From Aurelia coerulea (taxonomy: Eukaryota; Cnidaria; Scyphozoa; Semaeostomeae; Ulmaridae): a stretch of 64,000 bases of DNA. Location of the stretch: contig CM076951.1 of NCBI GenBank assembly GCA_039566865.1, positions 17,307,484 to 17,371,483 on the forward strand, given 5' to 3'. Of the stretch, positions 31,973-44,351 are shown piece after piece. How positions within the stretch are numbered: the stretch's first letter is position 1; the number at the start of each line of letters is the position of its first letter. The position numbers and the translations under genes were made by a program. The notes beneath the pieces were generated by a model that was given only the letters and a program-made list of their open reading frames with translations, had not been told where the DNA came from and did no database searches.

Positions 31973-33384
31973 GACGACTTTATTCTGCAGGCCAGCAGGT
32001 CAAGTAATCTGCGGGTCAAACACGAAAGCAAACATGCGGGTCACCACCAGGGCCAAGGGCTCAGTGGCCTCCAGACATGGCATGAAAAAGCTGGAAATGT
32101 ATTGCTTACGTCAAGCACATCCTGTAATGGGTTTAGATAACAGTACAACAAATTATCGTTATCTGATTGACAGAAATAGTCAAGCCAAATCGTATCATCT
32201 GCACTCGCGATGAGGATTGCATCAGAGTCATGATTGCATCTCTATCTCCGAGTCTTTAGGCAGGAACTAGGCCCCATTAAAATCGAAAACTCTCGAACGA
32301 TCAAACTTTCGGACAAATTGGAGAGTTGAATGACTATGTTTGAATTAGTCTCCCTACCTACTTTCAGTTTCAGATTATGTTCAGTTTATTATTTGATTTT
32401 GGGAGCCACTGAATCGAGATTAAGAATGTCTCCTCCCCCTGCAAATACTTACAAGGCACATGGTTTAGAACTGAGCAATGAATAATCAAATGTGCTGAAT
32501 AATAGTTAGTTCATGTATCCTCGCAACGTTATCAACCAAATTTATCAACCAATTTTATCAAACAATAGATTCGCAATCATTCGACATAGATTCCTTGTCT
32601 TCGTTCAATATTTTCAATCTGATGTTAAAGGCACACTGTCATGGATGTGATTGGCCAGATCTTCAGATAAAATCAATAACAAAAGATCTTATGGGTTTGT
32701 ATTCATCAATCCTTTGTGCGCTGGAGTCATGGATTCATTCCCAAATAAAAAGATTCATATCTTTATCATCGAATTTATTTTTTTGGTAACTGAAATAACT
32801 GAAGCTTGCCTAATTCCTTTCTTTTGGATTGTCTTATTTACCCAATCAGCGCCATGATAGTTTGCCTTTAATTGATTTGCGAATCTCTCGATATCATCAA
32901 ATATAATGAAATTCAATAGGTTATATTTAGATTGCCCAGGCCCCTGATTTAAATCACCTTATATCTCCGTCATTTGTCTTTAATACTTTCACTTCATCAT
33001 CCAATTCAGTGCGGAAAACTGAGACTCATGTAATCAATCTATAAGCCCATTGCACTTTTAGATTGGCTTTGTTCACGATTTGAACAGCAGGACATTCTTT
33101 GGCACAAAGCATTTCAATGCCACGAACGAATAAGGATCCCATGGTTGAAAGACATTGCTTGAAAAACAAAAGCTTGTGAAAACATTTGAAAAACATTGTG
33201 ATGGTCCAAGCAGAGATCAAAATCATCAAAGGGATTGGCCTTTGACCATTTGACGGCCTAAAATACCAAACACCACACATATATCTTTGTATTGGGCCCT
33301 TGGCCCTGATGGTGACCCGCATGTTTGCTTTCGTGTTTGACCCGCAGATTACTTGACCTGCTGGCCTGCAGAATAAAGTCGTCG
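31973..33384. repeat. Pair of ~95-bp inverted repeats
   Basis: 31,973-32,066 (GACGACTTTATTCTGCAGG to AGGGCCAAGGGC) is repeated inverted and almost identically at 33,291-33,384. The left copy is preceded by a ~75-bp segment that resembles 7,404-7,470. The right copy ends where BEL/Pao coding sequence begins, so the pair may be termini of an element or an inverted duplication. No target duplication found. Confidence 0.55.
32625..32871. mobile_element. 247-bp TTAA-flanked MITE nested in another TTAA MITE
   Basis: TTAA-AGGCACACTGTCATGG at the left and CCATGATAGTTTGCCT-TTAA at the right. It interrupts the second copy of the AGACAAATGACGG family exactly at a TTAA. The first copy at 31,715 shows the uninterrupted context CAAATCAATTA. 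Confidence 0.65.
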
Positions 33385-33391
33385 TGAACAG

Positions 33392-34601
33392 GGAAGATTA
33401 TACGAGGAAAACCAGGGGAGCCGATCACAGAAGAGACAACATTAGGCTGGACACTCATGGATCACTTGGTGAGCAGCAAGCAGACAGAACAAGCATTATG
33501 CACATGGTAATTCACAAGCCATGATCCATCAAAGAAAAGAGCAAGCAGTTGTAGGACCTTGATGTCCTTGGTGTCAAAGATGGGAGCAAGAACATTTAAG
33601 AGGAATTTGCAGACTGTGTTACACAGAACGACGAGGGACGGCACTCAGCCAGACTGCCTTGGAAAAAAGGAAACTACTTTCTGCCACAAAACAGACAGCT
33701 CAGTGAAACAAGAAGACTATCAGAACCTCAAACGAGCGCCAGACATCCTTGAGGAGTATGACAACATCGTGAAGATGCAGATTGCAGACAGAAACTACAG
33801 AAACTCATGATTGTTTACGATGCATCCACCAAGTCTCGTAAGTACAACCATTCTCTCAATGATTGTTTGCATATAGGCCCTTCCTTATTGCCTCTCATGT
33901 ATGACATTCTTTTGAGATTTTGCTTCTACCCAGTCATCTTGTTAGGGGACATACAGAAAGCATTTCTGCAGATTGAAGTCAACCGCAGAGATTGAGACAG
34001 CATGATGTTCCTATGATTCAAGGAAATTAAAGCAGAACAGCCAGTTGTTGAAGAGATTCGTTTGACAGGAGTGATTTTTGGTTCAGGACCAAGCCCTTTC
34101 CTGCTCAATGGAACGATTCGAGAACACATTAAGAAGTACCAAGCACAAGATCCAAAATTCGTTGATATGGTGATTAGCAGTCTCTATGTTGACGACTTCA
34201 TTGATGGATGTAATACCATGGAGGAAGCATGCAGACTGAAGCAGAAGCTGAAAGAAACATTTCAAGAAGGGAAATTCACGATGAGAAAGTGGAAGACAAA
34301 CAGCGAAGGGTTCAGACAGCACATCCAATCAGAAAGCAAGGACGAATGTGTAGCAACATCGAAAACAGAGCAACAAGGCCAGACTGCAAGCACAAGGATA
34401 TTGGGTGTATCCTGGAATCAATTTGAAGATATCATAGCAGTTGATCTCACAAAATTGCTGAGTATCAGACACGAACCAACACAGAGAGGTATGTTGCGAT
34501 CTGTTTCTACAATTTTTGACGCTCTCGGGTTGGCCTGCCCAGTTTCAATAATTGGGAAAGTGATTTATCATGAAGTTTGTTTGCAGAAGTTAGGCTGGGA
34601 T
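33392..34601 (+). pseudogene. BEL/Pao pol part 1: protease tail and reverse transcriptase
   Basis: Multiple frameshifts and stops, but the order is that of BEL/Pao Pol. GKPGEPITEETTLGWTLM (end of the DUF1758 protease region, about 33,396) comes first, then DLDVLGVK and the ARLPWKKGNYFLP block (about 33,550-33,690). RT follows: [20 protein letters not shown], then [32 protein letters not shown] and VVISSLYVDDF-like catalytic YVDD (34,185-34,196). After that come TRILGVSWN and FDALGLACPVSIIGK. The frame ends at LGWD (34,601), where a 3.24-kb element is inserted; Pol resumes at 37,842. Confidence 0.85.
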
Positions 34602-37600
34602 CAAGGAGGATGGCCAGACCTTCCCGCAATGCAACAGCAATCATTCAACTATACAAACCGAGGCGCACGCAGATATCTCAGATCAGTTGCGATGAGCAAG
34701 CGTCAGGCCAGGATCTGTTCGTTTCATGTGAACATCTGTTGGCAAAATGTTCATTTTAATAATAGTTTGGACAAATTATGAGGCTTGCATATTAGCTATT
34801 GCGCTCGCAGGGCTCGCTTAATGTTTACTTCAGCAAGAACAATTGACTCAACTGCACGATCTCTTGCAACGATCGGACGATTTCGTGACTGGGCCTAAGC
34901 AAGGAAAGGCGGAAGTTTGTCTGTGTGGGAATCAAGGATGGAGTGATGTGTCTTTGCCTTCAAGACCATAGCAGTATTTATGTCTACTGCATCGAAATTC
35001 ATAACATTGTTACCTAAAGATAAGCAATCTGGTAGCTGTGAGCTTCAACCTGTTTTTGCTGACATTTTACAGACTAGTATACCGAAAACCTGGGTACACA
35101 CAGGATGCAGGGTACACTACACCAGCAGGGAAGATTTGTTGCTGACAACTGACGATGTTGATGAGCTGTCCCAGCGATATTCACCTTTTAATGGAAGTGC
35201 CTTCGAGCTGTTATCATCAAGTAAGATGGTCATCTCCTTTAATTTCATCACAGGCTATGGATTTTGCTTTGATTTTACTGGAACCTTACCTCTTTCTATT
35301 TTAGGCCCATCAAACTCAAGACTGAAGGTTTACTTTACAATTACGTCAACAAACTATTCTTAATCTTTTACAATTTCTTGGAGACATCTTTGTTGTTTCA
35401 TGTGAATCTAAATCTATAAGGAGACATTTACGAAATTTTGCTCTTTATTGACAGTAGAACTAAAGCACATGCAAAATTTGGTGGTTAGCTTTGATGAATG
35501 AAATGACGAGTCCCACACTCCTTGCTGTTCTTTTGGCACTAATCCAGGTCTCATAACAAAAACATAACTTAACTGGCTTGAATGGTCAGAGTGTCAGTTA
35601 GGCTGATGAAACCTTGCAGACTGTTTGTCCTCTGATCTCAGAAGTTACTTCCTTTCCTTTCAGATTAACCTTGGTACAAGAAACATAAATGGCTGTTATT
35701 AGTACTCTTGATGTTAAGCAAGCTCTGTACCTCTGAGATTTTCAGCTCACTACAATCAAAGTCGCATTGAGGATCTCTTCAGAAAACTTTGGGACTGAGA
35801 GAAACAATCTCTGAATAATGACCGTTATGGAAAATCCAACTTTTGCAAGTCCAACTTATGCCAGTTTGAAGTTGGGAAGTAAATTCCCAGTTCTTCCATT
35901 AACTCCTGCATTAGAATGCAACTGTGCAAATTTTGGAAAAAGAGGAACCATTGGAATTTGGAGCAACAATGAGAAAGAAGATAAACAGTATAATTTGTGT
36001 TTCAGTTTTGAATAAACAATTTTCAGGTTAGATAACTATACTTGGAGCATCTATTCACAAAAGACCATCAACATTAATTTTATCACAACATTTGTTTGAA
36101 GACTGTAGGCTCTTTAGCAATCCAAGTTTAGCATTTTTCTTGATATGATAACCCATACTACTGTGTTGTTCTTTAGTTGACCACTACTGTTGAACGGACT
36201 GACATTGATATCTTGAGTACTAATGTAGCAAAAATGAATTAAGAAATTTCAGGCTGTAGGTTTTCAGCAGTGGAAGGTTCTTAAATGAGTCAAATGTGGG
36301 AGTGTGCTAACAGTAAGATTGTGTTTGCAGAAACATAGTACAGTGGATATCTCTGAACATGGGTGGCTTCCAACTATTAACTCTGTCTCTTGGGGTTTTT
36401 CAATGCAAAGAGGAAAGGAATTATTTGCTAACTATGTTGTTGACTTGACATAGACCCTATTCACAATAAAGTCATTTCTTTTAACATGCATCATTCACTT
36501 CAATATGATGTGATGCGAAATCCCAAAAGCGTGCAATGCTCTCAGCAACAGATGGAATAGTTTAGTAAATGCATTTGCATCAAAAGAGGCATGGTGTAGA
36601 ATTCTTGCTGTGCTGAGATTTGTATCATTCACCTCAAATTGATATTAATAGTGAATAAGGTCTGCAGCAAGTGAAATATTTGATGACTCAAAATGGATGT
36701 GTAAAAGTATTGAAGAGTAATTTACTCCCATTAGGGGCTAAGCGGATAGCTACCTAATTTACCCACATTTTTGCACTTGATGATACAAACACTTATACCA
36801 AAGTACCCCTAGTCAGTAGCAGAGCCAGGGGAGGTATAAGGGATAAATTCCCCCTTCTAAAAATTTGGCAATTATTGTTTATGAAAAAATGCAAAAAAAT
36901 GTCTGGATACTCATTTTACCCCTATCCCAGCTGAAGGTTTTTACTTTTACCCCTTTAATATAATTGTCTTGCTCTGCAACTGCCTCTTGCCTGCAATTTA
37001 CAGTACCATGATTTACAAGTTCTACATAGTTATCTTCTGGAATTAGAGGAATGTTTATTTGTTTTGGACTGTTTGGCAAATGGTATACCATGAGGTTTTC
37101 CATCTTCTTTTTCTCCACTGAATCACTTGGAGTGTATGCAAACTTCTTGACACCAGCATTATCAGTTTCTTCCTGCAAATCTGCAAATAGAATTATGTGT
37201 ATAATTAATTTTTTGATTTTCAGCGATTGATTGGAAAGATAAGGGTGTGTAACTTGTGAACAAATTGTTCAAAAAGTTCTTAGATCTTACATCAAGAGGC
37301 TAGTGATAAATAATAGATTTTACTGTAGCATTATGTTGCTGCAGTTTCCTTGAAATCAGTCACACAGGACTCTAACAGGAATAATCAGGAACGCAAAGTA
37401 CATCAAAAATGCCAAATTTCAAGGTTCGAAAAAATTACTTTATCGTAGGGACTTAAGGGGACTTAAGAAAATGTAGCATCATTAAGTATTAATCTTACTT
37501 GAAACGAGAGGATAACCTTAAGTCCCCGTTCGTTAACCCAAACGGAGCCAAAAACTGTTACCCATTTTCAAGAATTGGATTACCTTAGGCCCGTCACCGT

Positions 37601-37850
37601 TAAGTTACATTTTTTCATGCATTCATTGATAATAGCAGACAAAACAAAGTTAATCAATCAATACGCATATGAGATTAAATCTTTAAAATGCTTACAACTG
37701 CTCGTTCCCCTTTACGGTAATGTGTTGCGAGTGCAAAATGTATCGATGACTGCCTCAGCTTCGCCGCCATTGCTCCTGTCATCTGATTCCATCTCGAAGC
37801 AAAGCGTGTTGCATTGTGGGAAGCTCTGGCCATCCTCCTTGGGCTGGGAT
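34593..37850. mobile_element. 3.24-kb inverted-repeat element with perfect 9-bp target duplication
   Basis: GGCTGGGAT at 34,593-34,601 and 37,842-37,850 is an exact 9-bp direct duplication of BEL/Pao coding sequence. The element (34,602-37,841) has inverted ends of ~33 bp reading CAAGGAGGATGGCCAGA[C/G]CTTCCC with CAATGCAAC beyond. No transposase is recognised; the interior holds at least one exon-like segment (35,073-35,220) and a decayed repeat end near 36,815. A 9-bp duplication fits Mutator or Merlin-like transposition, but the short ends match no family I can name. The insertion is certain from the duplication and the collinear Pol on both sides. Confidence 0.85.
35073..35220 (+). CDS. 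Exon-like segment inside the 3.24-kb element
   Basis: 148 nt open between acceptor TTTTGCTGACATTTTACAG and donor TCAA/GTAAGA. It reads TSIPKTWVHTGCRVHYTSRE, then DLLLTTDDVDELSQRYSPFN and GSAFELLSS. The VHTGCRVHYTS part resembles small Cys/His stretches in transposon-encoded or zinc-binding proteins. The open frame begins further upstream (34,980). It may be a captured host exon or an element gene. Family unknown. Confidence 0.3.
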
Positions 37851-39101
37851 GGTGAAGTCTCAACAGATTTAGTGAAGCGATGGGACAAGTGGACCAAGGA
37901 GGTGACGTAAAATCCAATCGTGCAAGCAGACCAACTCATGTTGAGTGACACAGCAGACAAGAATGTGAGCATTGAAATGCATGGCTTTTCCGAGTCAAGC
38001 TTTGTGGCGTGTTGTGCAGCTGTTTATCTCGTGGTGAGGCAAGGCACCAGGAAGATTGTCAAACTACTCACGGCAAAAGCAAGAGTTGCAAAACCAGGGT
38101 TATCAGTGCCCAGACTCGAGCTTGTTGGTGCATAAATGCTCACAAGAATGATCAAGAACATCAAGGCAGCACTAGAAGGATGGTAAATAAAAGCAGTATA
38201 GAAATAAGAAATAGAAATAAGTAAGAAATTAAAGAAAGCTTGTATCACACTTTTTACTTGTGCTACTAGCAGGACAATTCATCTTGAGTGTGTGGAAGAT
38301 ATGACAGCAGCAACGTTTAGGCGCAGTTTGAAGAATTTGGTGACACAAAAGGGAGCTCCACAACAGATCATTCCTGACAATGCAAAGACTTTCAAGTCAA
38401 CTGCAAAGTGGCTTAAGTAAGTGCATGCAAATGACAAAACCCAGACTCTTCTCAACAGTCTGGGCATTTCATGGCAATTCAATCTCTCAAAAGCCGCTTG
38501 GTGGGGTGGCTTCTTTGAACACATGGTAGGCCTCGTGAAGAACTCATTGAAGAAGTGTCTTGGAAGATGAAGACTAACATTTCAAGAACTCGGCGAGTTG
38601 GTGCTAGACATTGAATTCAACCTGAACAATCGTCCATTGACCTATCAAGGAGCAGATCTCAAGATGGAGCCACTGACACCCAATCACTAGATCCATGGCA
38701 AAAGAATGAAGGAATTCCCGACAGAAGAAGTGTTCAGCGATGAAGAGAAGATACCAGCCAGGAAACAGTTGCAAAACATGCAGAAGATCAAGAAACACTA
38801 CTGGAAATGATGGAACACAGAATACCTGTGCCGTCTCCGAGAATACCACAAGATCGAAGGTCAGAAGAACAGGATAGCTGAAGGAGATATCGTACTCGTC
38901 AAGAACGACATACAGCCCAGGAACATGTGGAAACTTGGAAAGATCACAAGAACAATCAAAGGGACTGATGGAACAACACGAGGAGCAGAACTACAGACGA
39001 TGACCAATGGAAGAGTGATGATTATTGAACGACCCGTTCAACTGTTGTACCCAATGGAGATCAATGCCCAAGAAGCAGGCGCTACAGACGATTACCCCTG
39101 A
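37842..39101 (+). pseudogene. BEL/Pao pol part 2: RNase H and integrase
   Basis: Resumes with GWDGEVSTDLVKRWDKW. The RNase H region follows (MHGFSESSFVACCAAVYLVV, then AKPGLSVPRLELVGA) at about 37,975-38,140. After a deletion near 38,195-38,235 the integrase core reads RTIHLECVEDMTAATFRRSL, PDNAKTFKSTAKWLK and AWWGGFFEHMVGLVKNSLKK, with NLNNRPLTYQGADLKMEPLT. The integrase C-terminal domain (DUF5641) reads YLCRLREYHK, GDIVLVKND, WKLGKITRTIKG and RPVQLLYPMEI. Several stops interrupt it (for example near 38,419, 38,568 and 38,688). A ~36-bp tandem duplication follows the end (39,089-39,163). It is a dead copy. Confidence 0.88.
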
Positions 39102-39274
39102 GGAGGGGTCTGCCCCAGAAGATGCAATTACCCCTGAGGAGGGGTCTGCCTCAGAAGATGCGATTCGTACGAGACCATGAAGAAAAGCCGCCAGACAGGC
39201 GCTCAATGTCATGCAGACACAATTGATGTCAGAAGACGAGGAAGAAAATAAAATCTTCATTTGATTGGGGGTGG

Positions 39275-39899
39275 TGTAATGAAGAACGGTATGAATGAAC
39301 TTGAATGTATTTTAATGACATTTTTACAGACTTGTTTTTTTCGAAACTAAATTTGCATGAGCTTTAGAAATAAACTTTTCTTATATTCAGTAGGTTCGAA
39401 GTTTTATTACCATTTATTACTTAAATCGTTGTTTACGTTGACGTATACTCGAAGTAGTTAGATTAGAATTTGTATACTTTTTCTACTGTGGGCGAAGTTC
39501 ATACCCAGAAGCTTTCATCTTCGGAATTTTTACGGCCTCGTTAGGAAACGTTCACTTTACAATTTACAACTAAGCTAGGTCTATTTTGGTTGGAGAATTA
39601 GCCCCTTTGAATTAGGAACCCGTATAAATAGAGGTTGCAACCTTAGGGTAAGGCAGACAACAGGCCCACGGGCCAGAAGAGGCGCAAGGATCTATGTCAG
39701 ACATATGCTTGAAAGTAAGTTAAAACATTTCAACCCATTCGAATTGATCGTATCCTTAGTCGTTGTCCTATGCCTAAGTTTTAGCTCATAGAATAGCAGT
39801 ATCATTTTGCATTTATTCACGTAAAATCTTGTTCATATTTATACAGTCCTCTTACTTATTATCAGAAGTTGTTTTTTGTCGGTGAATCTACTATTTACA
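39275..39899 (+). repeat. Candidate 3' LTR of the BEL/Pao element
   Basis: Directly after a purine-rich tract (GATTGGGGGTGGTG) the sequence starts TGTAATGAAG and can be followed to TTTACA at 39,899, giving a 625-bp TG...CA unit. It contains a TATA box, TATAAATA, at 39,623-39,630, as expected for an LTR promoter. No second copy lies in the window, so the left border cannot be confirmed; the 5' half of the element is missing. Confidence 0.5.
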
Positions 39900-40314
39900 A
39901 CGCCGGGAGCTTGCTAAAGAAGAAGTTTGTTGCAACAAAATTATGTAACAAAAAGCCACACCATTTCAGTGAAGAAATTAAAAAGATCACTAAAAGTCTC
40001 ATCAGTACTGCAAGCAATATTAAATCTATTGGGTGTAATTTCATTCGGATTACATCATGGCGGCCTTACACATGTTTTGTCAAAGTGAATGAATGGATAT
40101 CATAATCACTATACGAGATACAGGCAACACATTTATCGCATAAATAAGTAAAGAAACATGAGTGGAAGGAGGAGGAAAGGTGCTAGATCCAAAACTGATG
40201 CTGCATATGTCATTATTGATGACTGTGAATGATTGTGAAGGAGACACTCCTACTGTGAACTTATAAATTAGGCACTTCAAAGAACATATTAGAAACTACA
40301 ACTGCTCATTAGCC
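39900..40314. other. No gene; possible Helitron 5' region
   Basis: Between the candidate LTR and the Helitron gene. No coding motif or inverted repeat recognised. The Helitron 5' terminus may lie here, but its usual TC start cannot be placed by eye. Confidence 0.3.
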
Positions 40315-40425
40315 ATGGCCTCTTGGAATGCACCAATACAACAGCATCCTGGTAGGGGACCCCCTGTCATCACTATACATGGTCAAGCTTACCATGTGAC
40401 ATGTCCAGCAGACCCGCAGCCTTTG

Positions 40426-40544
40426 CGGGGTGAGTGGCCGAGCGGCTTAATCAGTTTCCGTCAGGAGATTGAAGTTAAGCTCGGTCCAGTGTGGTCAAAC
40501 TCCGGATGGGAGACCTTGGAGGCTTGGCTTCGCAACTCACCCCG
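40426..40544 (+). ncRNA. 5S rRNA-like domain (SINE head)
   Basis: 119 bases, close to the 120 of 5S rRNA. GAAGTTAAGCTCGGTC and GGATGGGAGACC match the 5S internal control region (box A GAAGCTAAGC and box C GGATGGGAGACC) in the right order and spacing. The ends CGGGGTGAGT and ACTCACCCCG form a perfect 10-bp terminal helix in the place of 5S helix I, although their sequence differs from 5S. The 5' part GTGGCCGAGCGG also looks like a tRNA-Leu/Ser A box, so a tRNA contribution is possible. Confidence 0.6.
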
Positions 40545-40680
40545 CCGTACTTCGGAAGGTACGTTAAACTAGGGGTCCCGTGCCTAGATGCGGCATGCAC
40601 AGTGGGCTTAAATTAGCTTTAATTAGCTACAAATACTTCCTGCCCACTCAAAATAAATTACTGAAAAAAAGCCTCACCGA
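40426..40680 (+). mobile_element. SINE with a 5S rRNA-like head inserted in the Helitron gene
   Basis: The Helitron frame is broken at about 40,424 and picks up again at about 40,681. Between them is a 5S-like domain (40,426-40,544), a ~110-bp body with GTACTTCGGAAGGTAC and a GTGGGC...GCCCAC hairpin, and an A-run (GAAAAAAAG) at about 40,665-40,673. A head derived from a pol III gene, a short body and an A-rich tail fit a 5S-type (SINE3-like) SINE. The target duplication is unclear; GCCT is present at both sides. Confidence 0.55.
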
Positions 40681-43600
40681 TTTGCACAGTTGTATATCAT
40701 TGATACCCGGGAAGCTATTCAGCAGCGCCTTCACCTTCCAGAAAATATACAGCTCCACCAGCATGTCCTTCGCCTACTCCAAGATGAATTGATGCGCATA
40801 AATCCATACGCACAACAATTCAGGCGTATGGGGAAAGTTCTGGATCAGCAGCACCAACGTGCGTCAGACTATAACAAGGACCTACGTCCAGTTAGATTCA
40901 CAATTGCACACAAAAGAGGCCAGGATCGTCGATATGATGCTCCAACAGCTACAGAGGTTGCAGCAGTTTACGTTGGTGAGGAAGGTGCCCCTCCACCACC
41001 TAGCCAGAGAGATATCGTCATTTACCCAACAGGACAAAGGTGGACGATTCGTGTCAATGCCATCTCACCTTTTGCAGAACCTATGACCTAACCATTGTTA
41101 TTTCCCTATGGAGAGAGTAGTTGGAGTGTTGATACATACCAATGGGATCAGCATGGTCAGCCAACGAACAAGAGATTGTCATTGAGAGAATTCTATGCAC
41201 ACCGCCTTTCTTACAGGGAGGGGTTTGAAACGTTATTTTATGCTTCCCTCTTATTTCAGCAATACATAGTGAACGCCGCTGCAACAATTGAAGGTGAACA
41301 ACTTCACTACATAAGGACCCATCAAGAACGGTTACGAGCCATTGCATACCAAGGTGTTATAGACCATGTTCGTGCACGCGCAGAAGTAGAACAAGCTCCA
41401 ATTGGGAGAATCATCATTCTTCCATCCACATTTTCCGGCAGTCAAAGAAATGTTCATCAAAACTATCAAGATGATATGGCACTTGTCCGTAAATTCGGAA
41501 GACCAGATATTTTCCTATCACAAACAATCCCTTACCGGGTCAAACAGCCAATGACCGACCAGACATCGTCTCTAGAGTTTTCAACCTCAAGCTACAGGAG
41601 CTAAAGGAAGACCTTCTCCACACAAACATGCTAGGATAAGTCATTGCATACGTGTACACCGTGGAGCTCCAAAAAAGAGGACTGCCTCACGTGCACATGC
41701 TGCTTTTTCTTGCGGATGCAGACAAGCCAAAGACACCTGATGATGTAGATAATTTAGTGACAGCAGAAATACCACATCCACATGAGCAACCACTGTTATT
41801 CCAGAAGGTGACAAATCAAATGATACATGGTCCATGTGGGGTTCTCAAGCAACAATCTCCCTGCATGGCTGATAACAAATGCACAAAGAGGTACCCAAGA
41901 GAGCTTACACAGCAAACACAGTTCAACCTTAATGGCTACCCATCTTACCGACGACGAGGGCGTTTTAGTGCTCGCGTTCGTGGCCACATGATTGATGACA
42001 GATTCGTTGTTCCCAACAACCCCAAACTTCTTGCGAAATATGACTGTCATATTAATGTCGAAATATGCACAAGTTTAAAATATATCTTTAAATACATACA
42101 TAAAGGCTATGACTGTGCCCACTTGGAGATTCGGACAACTTCATCTTCGGCTACAAATTGCACGACAGGAGCCACACCTTGGTACGCCTTGCAGTCCATA
42201 GACCATTCATGCAAACCGTCTACTTCCAAGAAGGCCAAGAAGAAGAAGTGCTCGACAGAAACACCAAAACCACATAACCGCCTGGTTCAAGCTCAATAGC
42301 CACGATCCGGAAGCTCATTGGTACCTATATCATGACATCCAGATCATTACACTTTCGACCAAAAAACCAAGAAATGGAAGCAACAACAACGAGCCCAGGA
42401 GATAATTGGCCGCATGTATCAGGCTCAGCCCTTTGACCCAAAAAAATTTTGCTTGTAGCTATTATTACTATTATTGCTATTATTAAAATTTTGCTTGCGG
42501 TGCAGATTCTTATAAATACCTTTGCACAATTAATGGCCAAATATATGACATCTTTAGAGATGCCACCAAAGCATTGGGATTACTCGATGATGACCAAGAA
42601 TTGCATAACTGCCTGCAAGAATTAAGTCTGATACAAATGCCCCGGCAGATGTGCACACTACTTGCCACATTACTGGTTTTCAATAATCCATCAGATCCAC
42701 ATCAATTGTTTATCAACTTTCAAGAGCCAATGTCTGAGGATTTCCTACACCAGGAACGATGTCTCCTCAATGACGAAACAATACCTTTTTCTGAAAGGCA
42801 CATGCACCTATGCTTGTACCATATTGACCAAGAATTGAGTGCCCATGGGAAGTCAATAAAAGATGAAGCATTTCAACTCTGCCCCAACTGCCACCTATCT
42901 TCCAACCTCCAAATCAGCAAGATACCGATATCAATGTTCAAGATGAGGCAGCAATCGGATCGGCCATGTACCAACAGTTGAATCCGGACCAACGCAACAT
43001 AGCCGACACATTTCATTTTTTGAAGCCTTTGAAACCCAGTCGCATAACCACTGTTTCTTTGTTGACGGTTCCGGTGGGACAGGAAAAACATTTCTATACA
43101 ATCCCACTGTTCACATACTGAGAGGCTTGGAAGTTAAAGTCAAGTGTATTGTATATTCTGGTATCGCAAGCACATTGTTGATTGATGGTTCAACAGCCCA
43201 TTCAACATTCCAGATCCCAATACCCCTCCTACCACATTCAACATGCAATATATCACGAAATACTGCACATGCCAATGATCTGCAGACAACTGCTGTCTTC
43301 ATCTGGGACGAAGTATCAATGGTCCCTACCCTAGCGCTAGATATTTTGCTCAAGGACCTCAATCTGAATAAAGCACCATTTGGAGGGAAGTTCTTTATCC
43401 TTGGTGGTGACTTCCGTCCAGTCTTACCAGTGATTCAGAGAGCAGGCAAAGAACAGATTGTCAATAGCTCTCTCAGGAGCTCAAAACTGTAGCATCATTT
43501 CCAGCAATTTCCTTTGATTGCAAATATGAGAGCTACAGAGGACGTGCAATATAGACAATTTGCTAACTGGCTCCTCCGTATTGGCGATGGGACTGAATCA

Positions 43601-44351
43601 TCTGATGAACATGAACAAATTGCCCTTCCAGAAGAAATTATCTTACTACAGAACACATTAGCAGAGATGATTGCCTACGTTTACCTACAAGGTCCGAATG
43701 GAGATCCTGAGTACATGGCCAAGCGCTGTTGCCTAACACCAACAAATGTCAGTTCCCACATCATCAATGATCAAGTACTACAAAAATAGTCTGGGGATAC
43801 AACCACTTTCCTCAGCGTAGACTCAGTGGTCACTGACGATGAATTAGAAGCAGCTGCAATCCCTATCGAGTTTCTGAACAGCCTAACTCCAAGTGGAATA
43901 ACATTACATAAACTCGATTTGAAGGTTATTATATCCAATATCATAGCTCAGTAGTTATGTTTTCGTCACACTCAAACCACATTTAACTCAACACTTACCA
44001 AAGCAGTAATCTTGCAAGAAACATCTGCATATCAATTATATGTTGCTGGAACAGTGATCATGTAATCATTAACTTGGCATATGCATCATCAATAACAGTG
44101 AACACAAATTATTGCCAACATCAATCTCACATATCCACATACGCAAAGGGTGACTTAAAGGAACTCAACGATCGATATCATAGAAACAGGGCCCCATTGT
44201 TAGATGTTTCCTTTCACCAATTTACATTTAAAGACTTGGTAAACTCATGAGATGCTGCACGTTCATGTTTAACAGTGATTACTTTCCGACAAACCAGACT
44301 GAAAGAGTTTTATCATCCAACATTTTCCATTGAGAGTGAAGTAATTGCAAT

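Noticed and set aside
31715..33384. Crossing inverted repeats as evidence of a large inversion
   Set aside because: Most of the pattern is explained by two copies of one TTAA MITE in opposite orientation with another MITE nested in one of them.
40431..40460. tRNA gene (GTGGCCGAGCGG A-box-like start)
   Set aside because: No tRNA B box or cloverleaf follows. The downstream sequence fits the 5S internal control region, so a 5S-like SINE head is the better reading.
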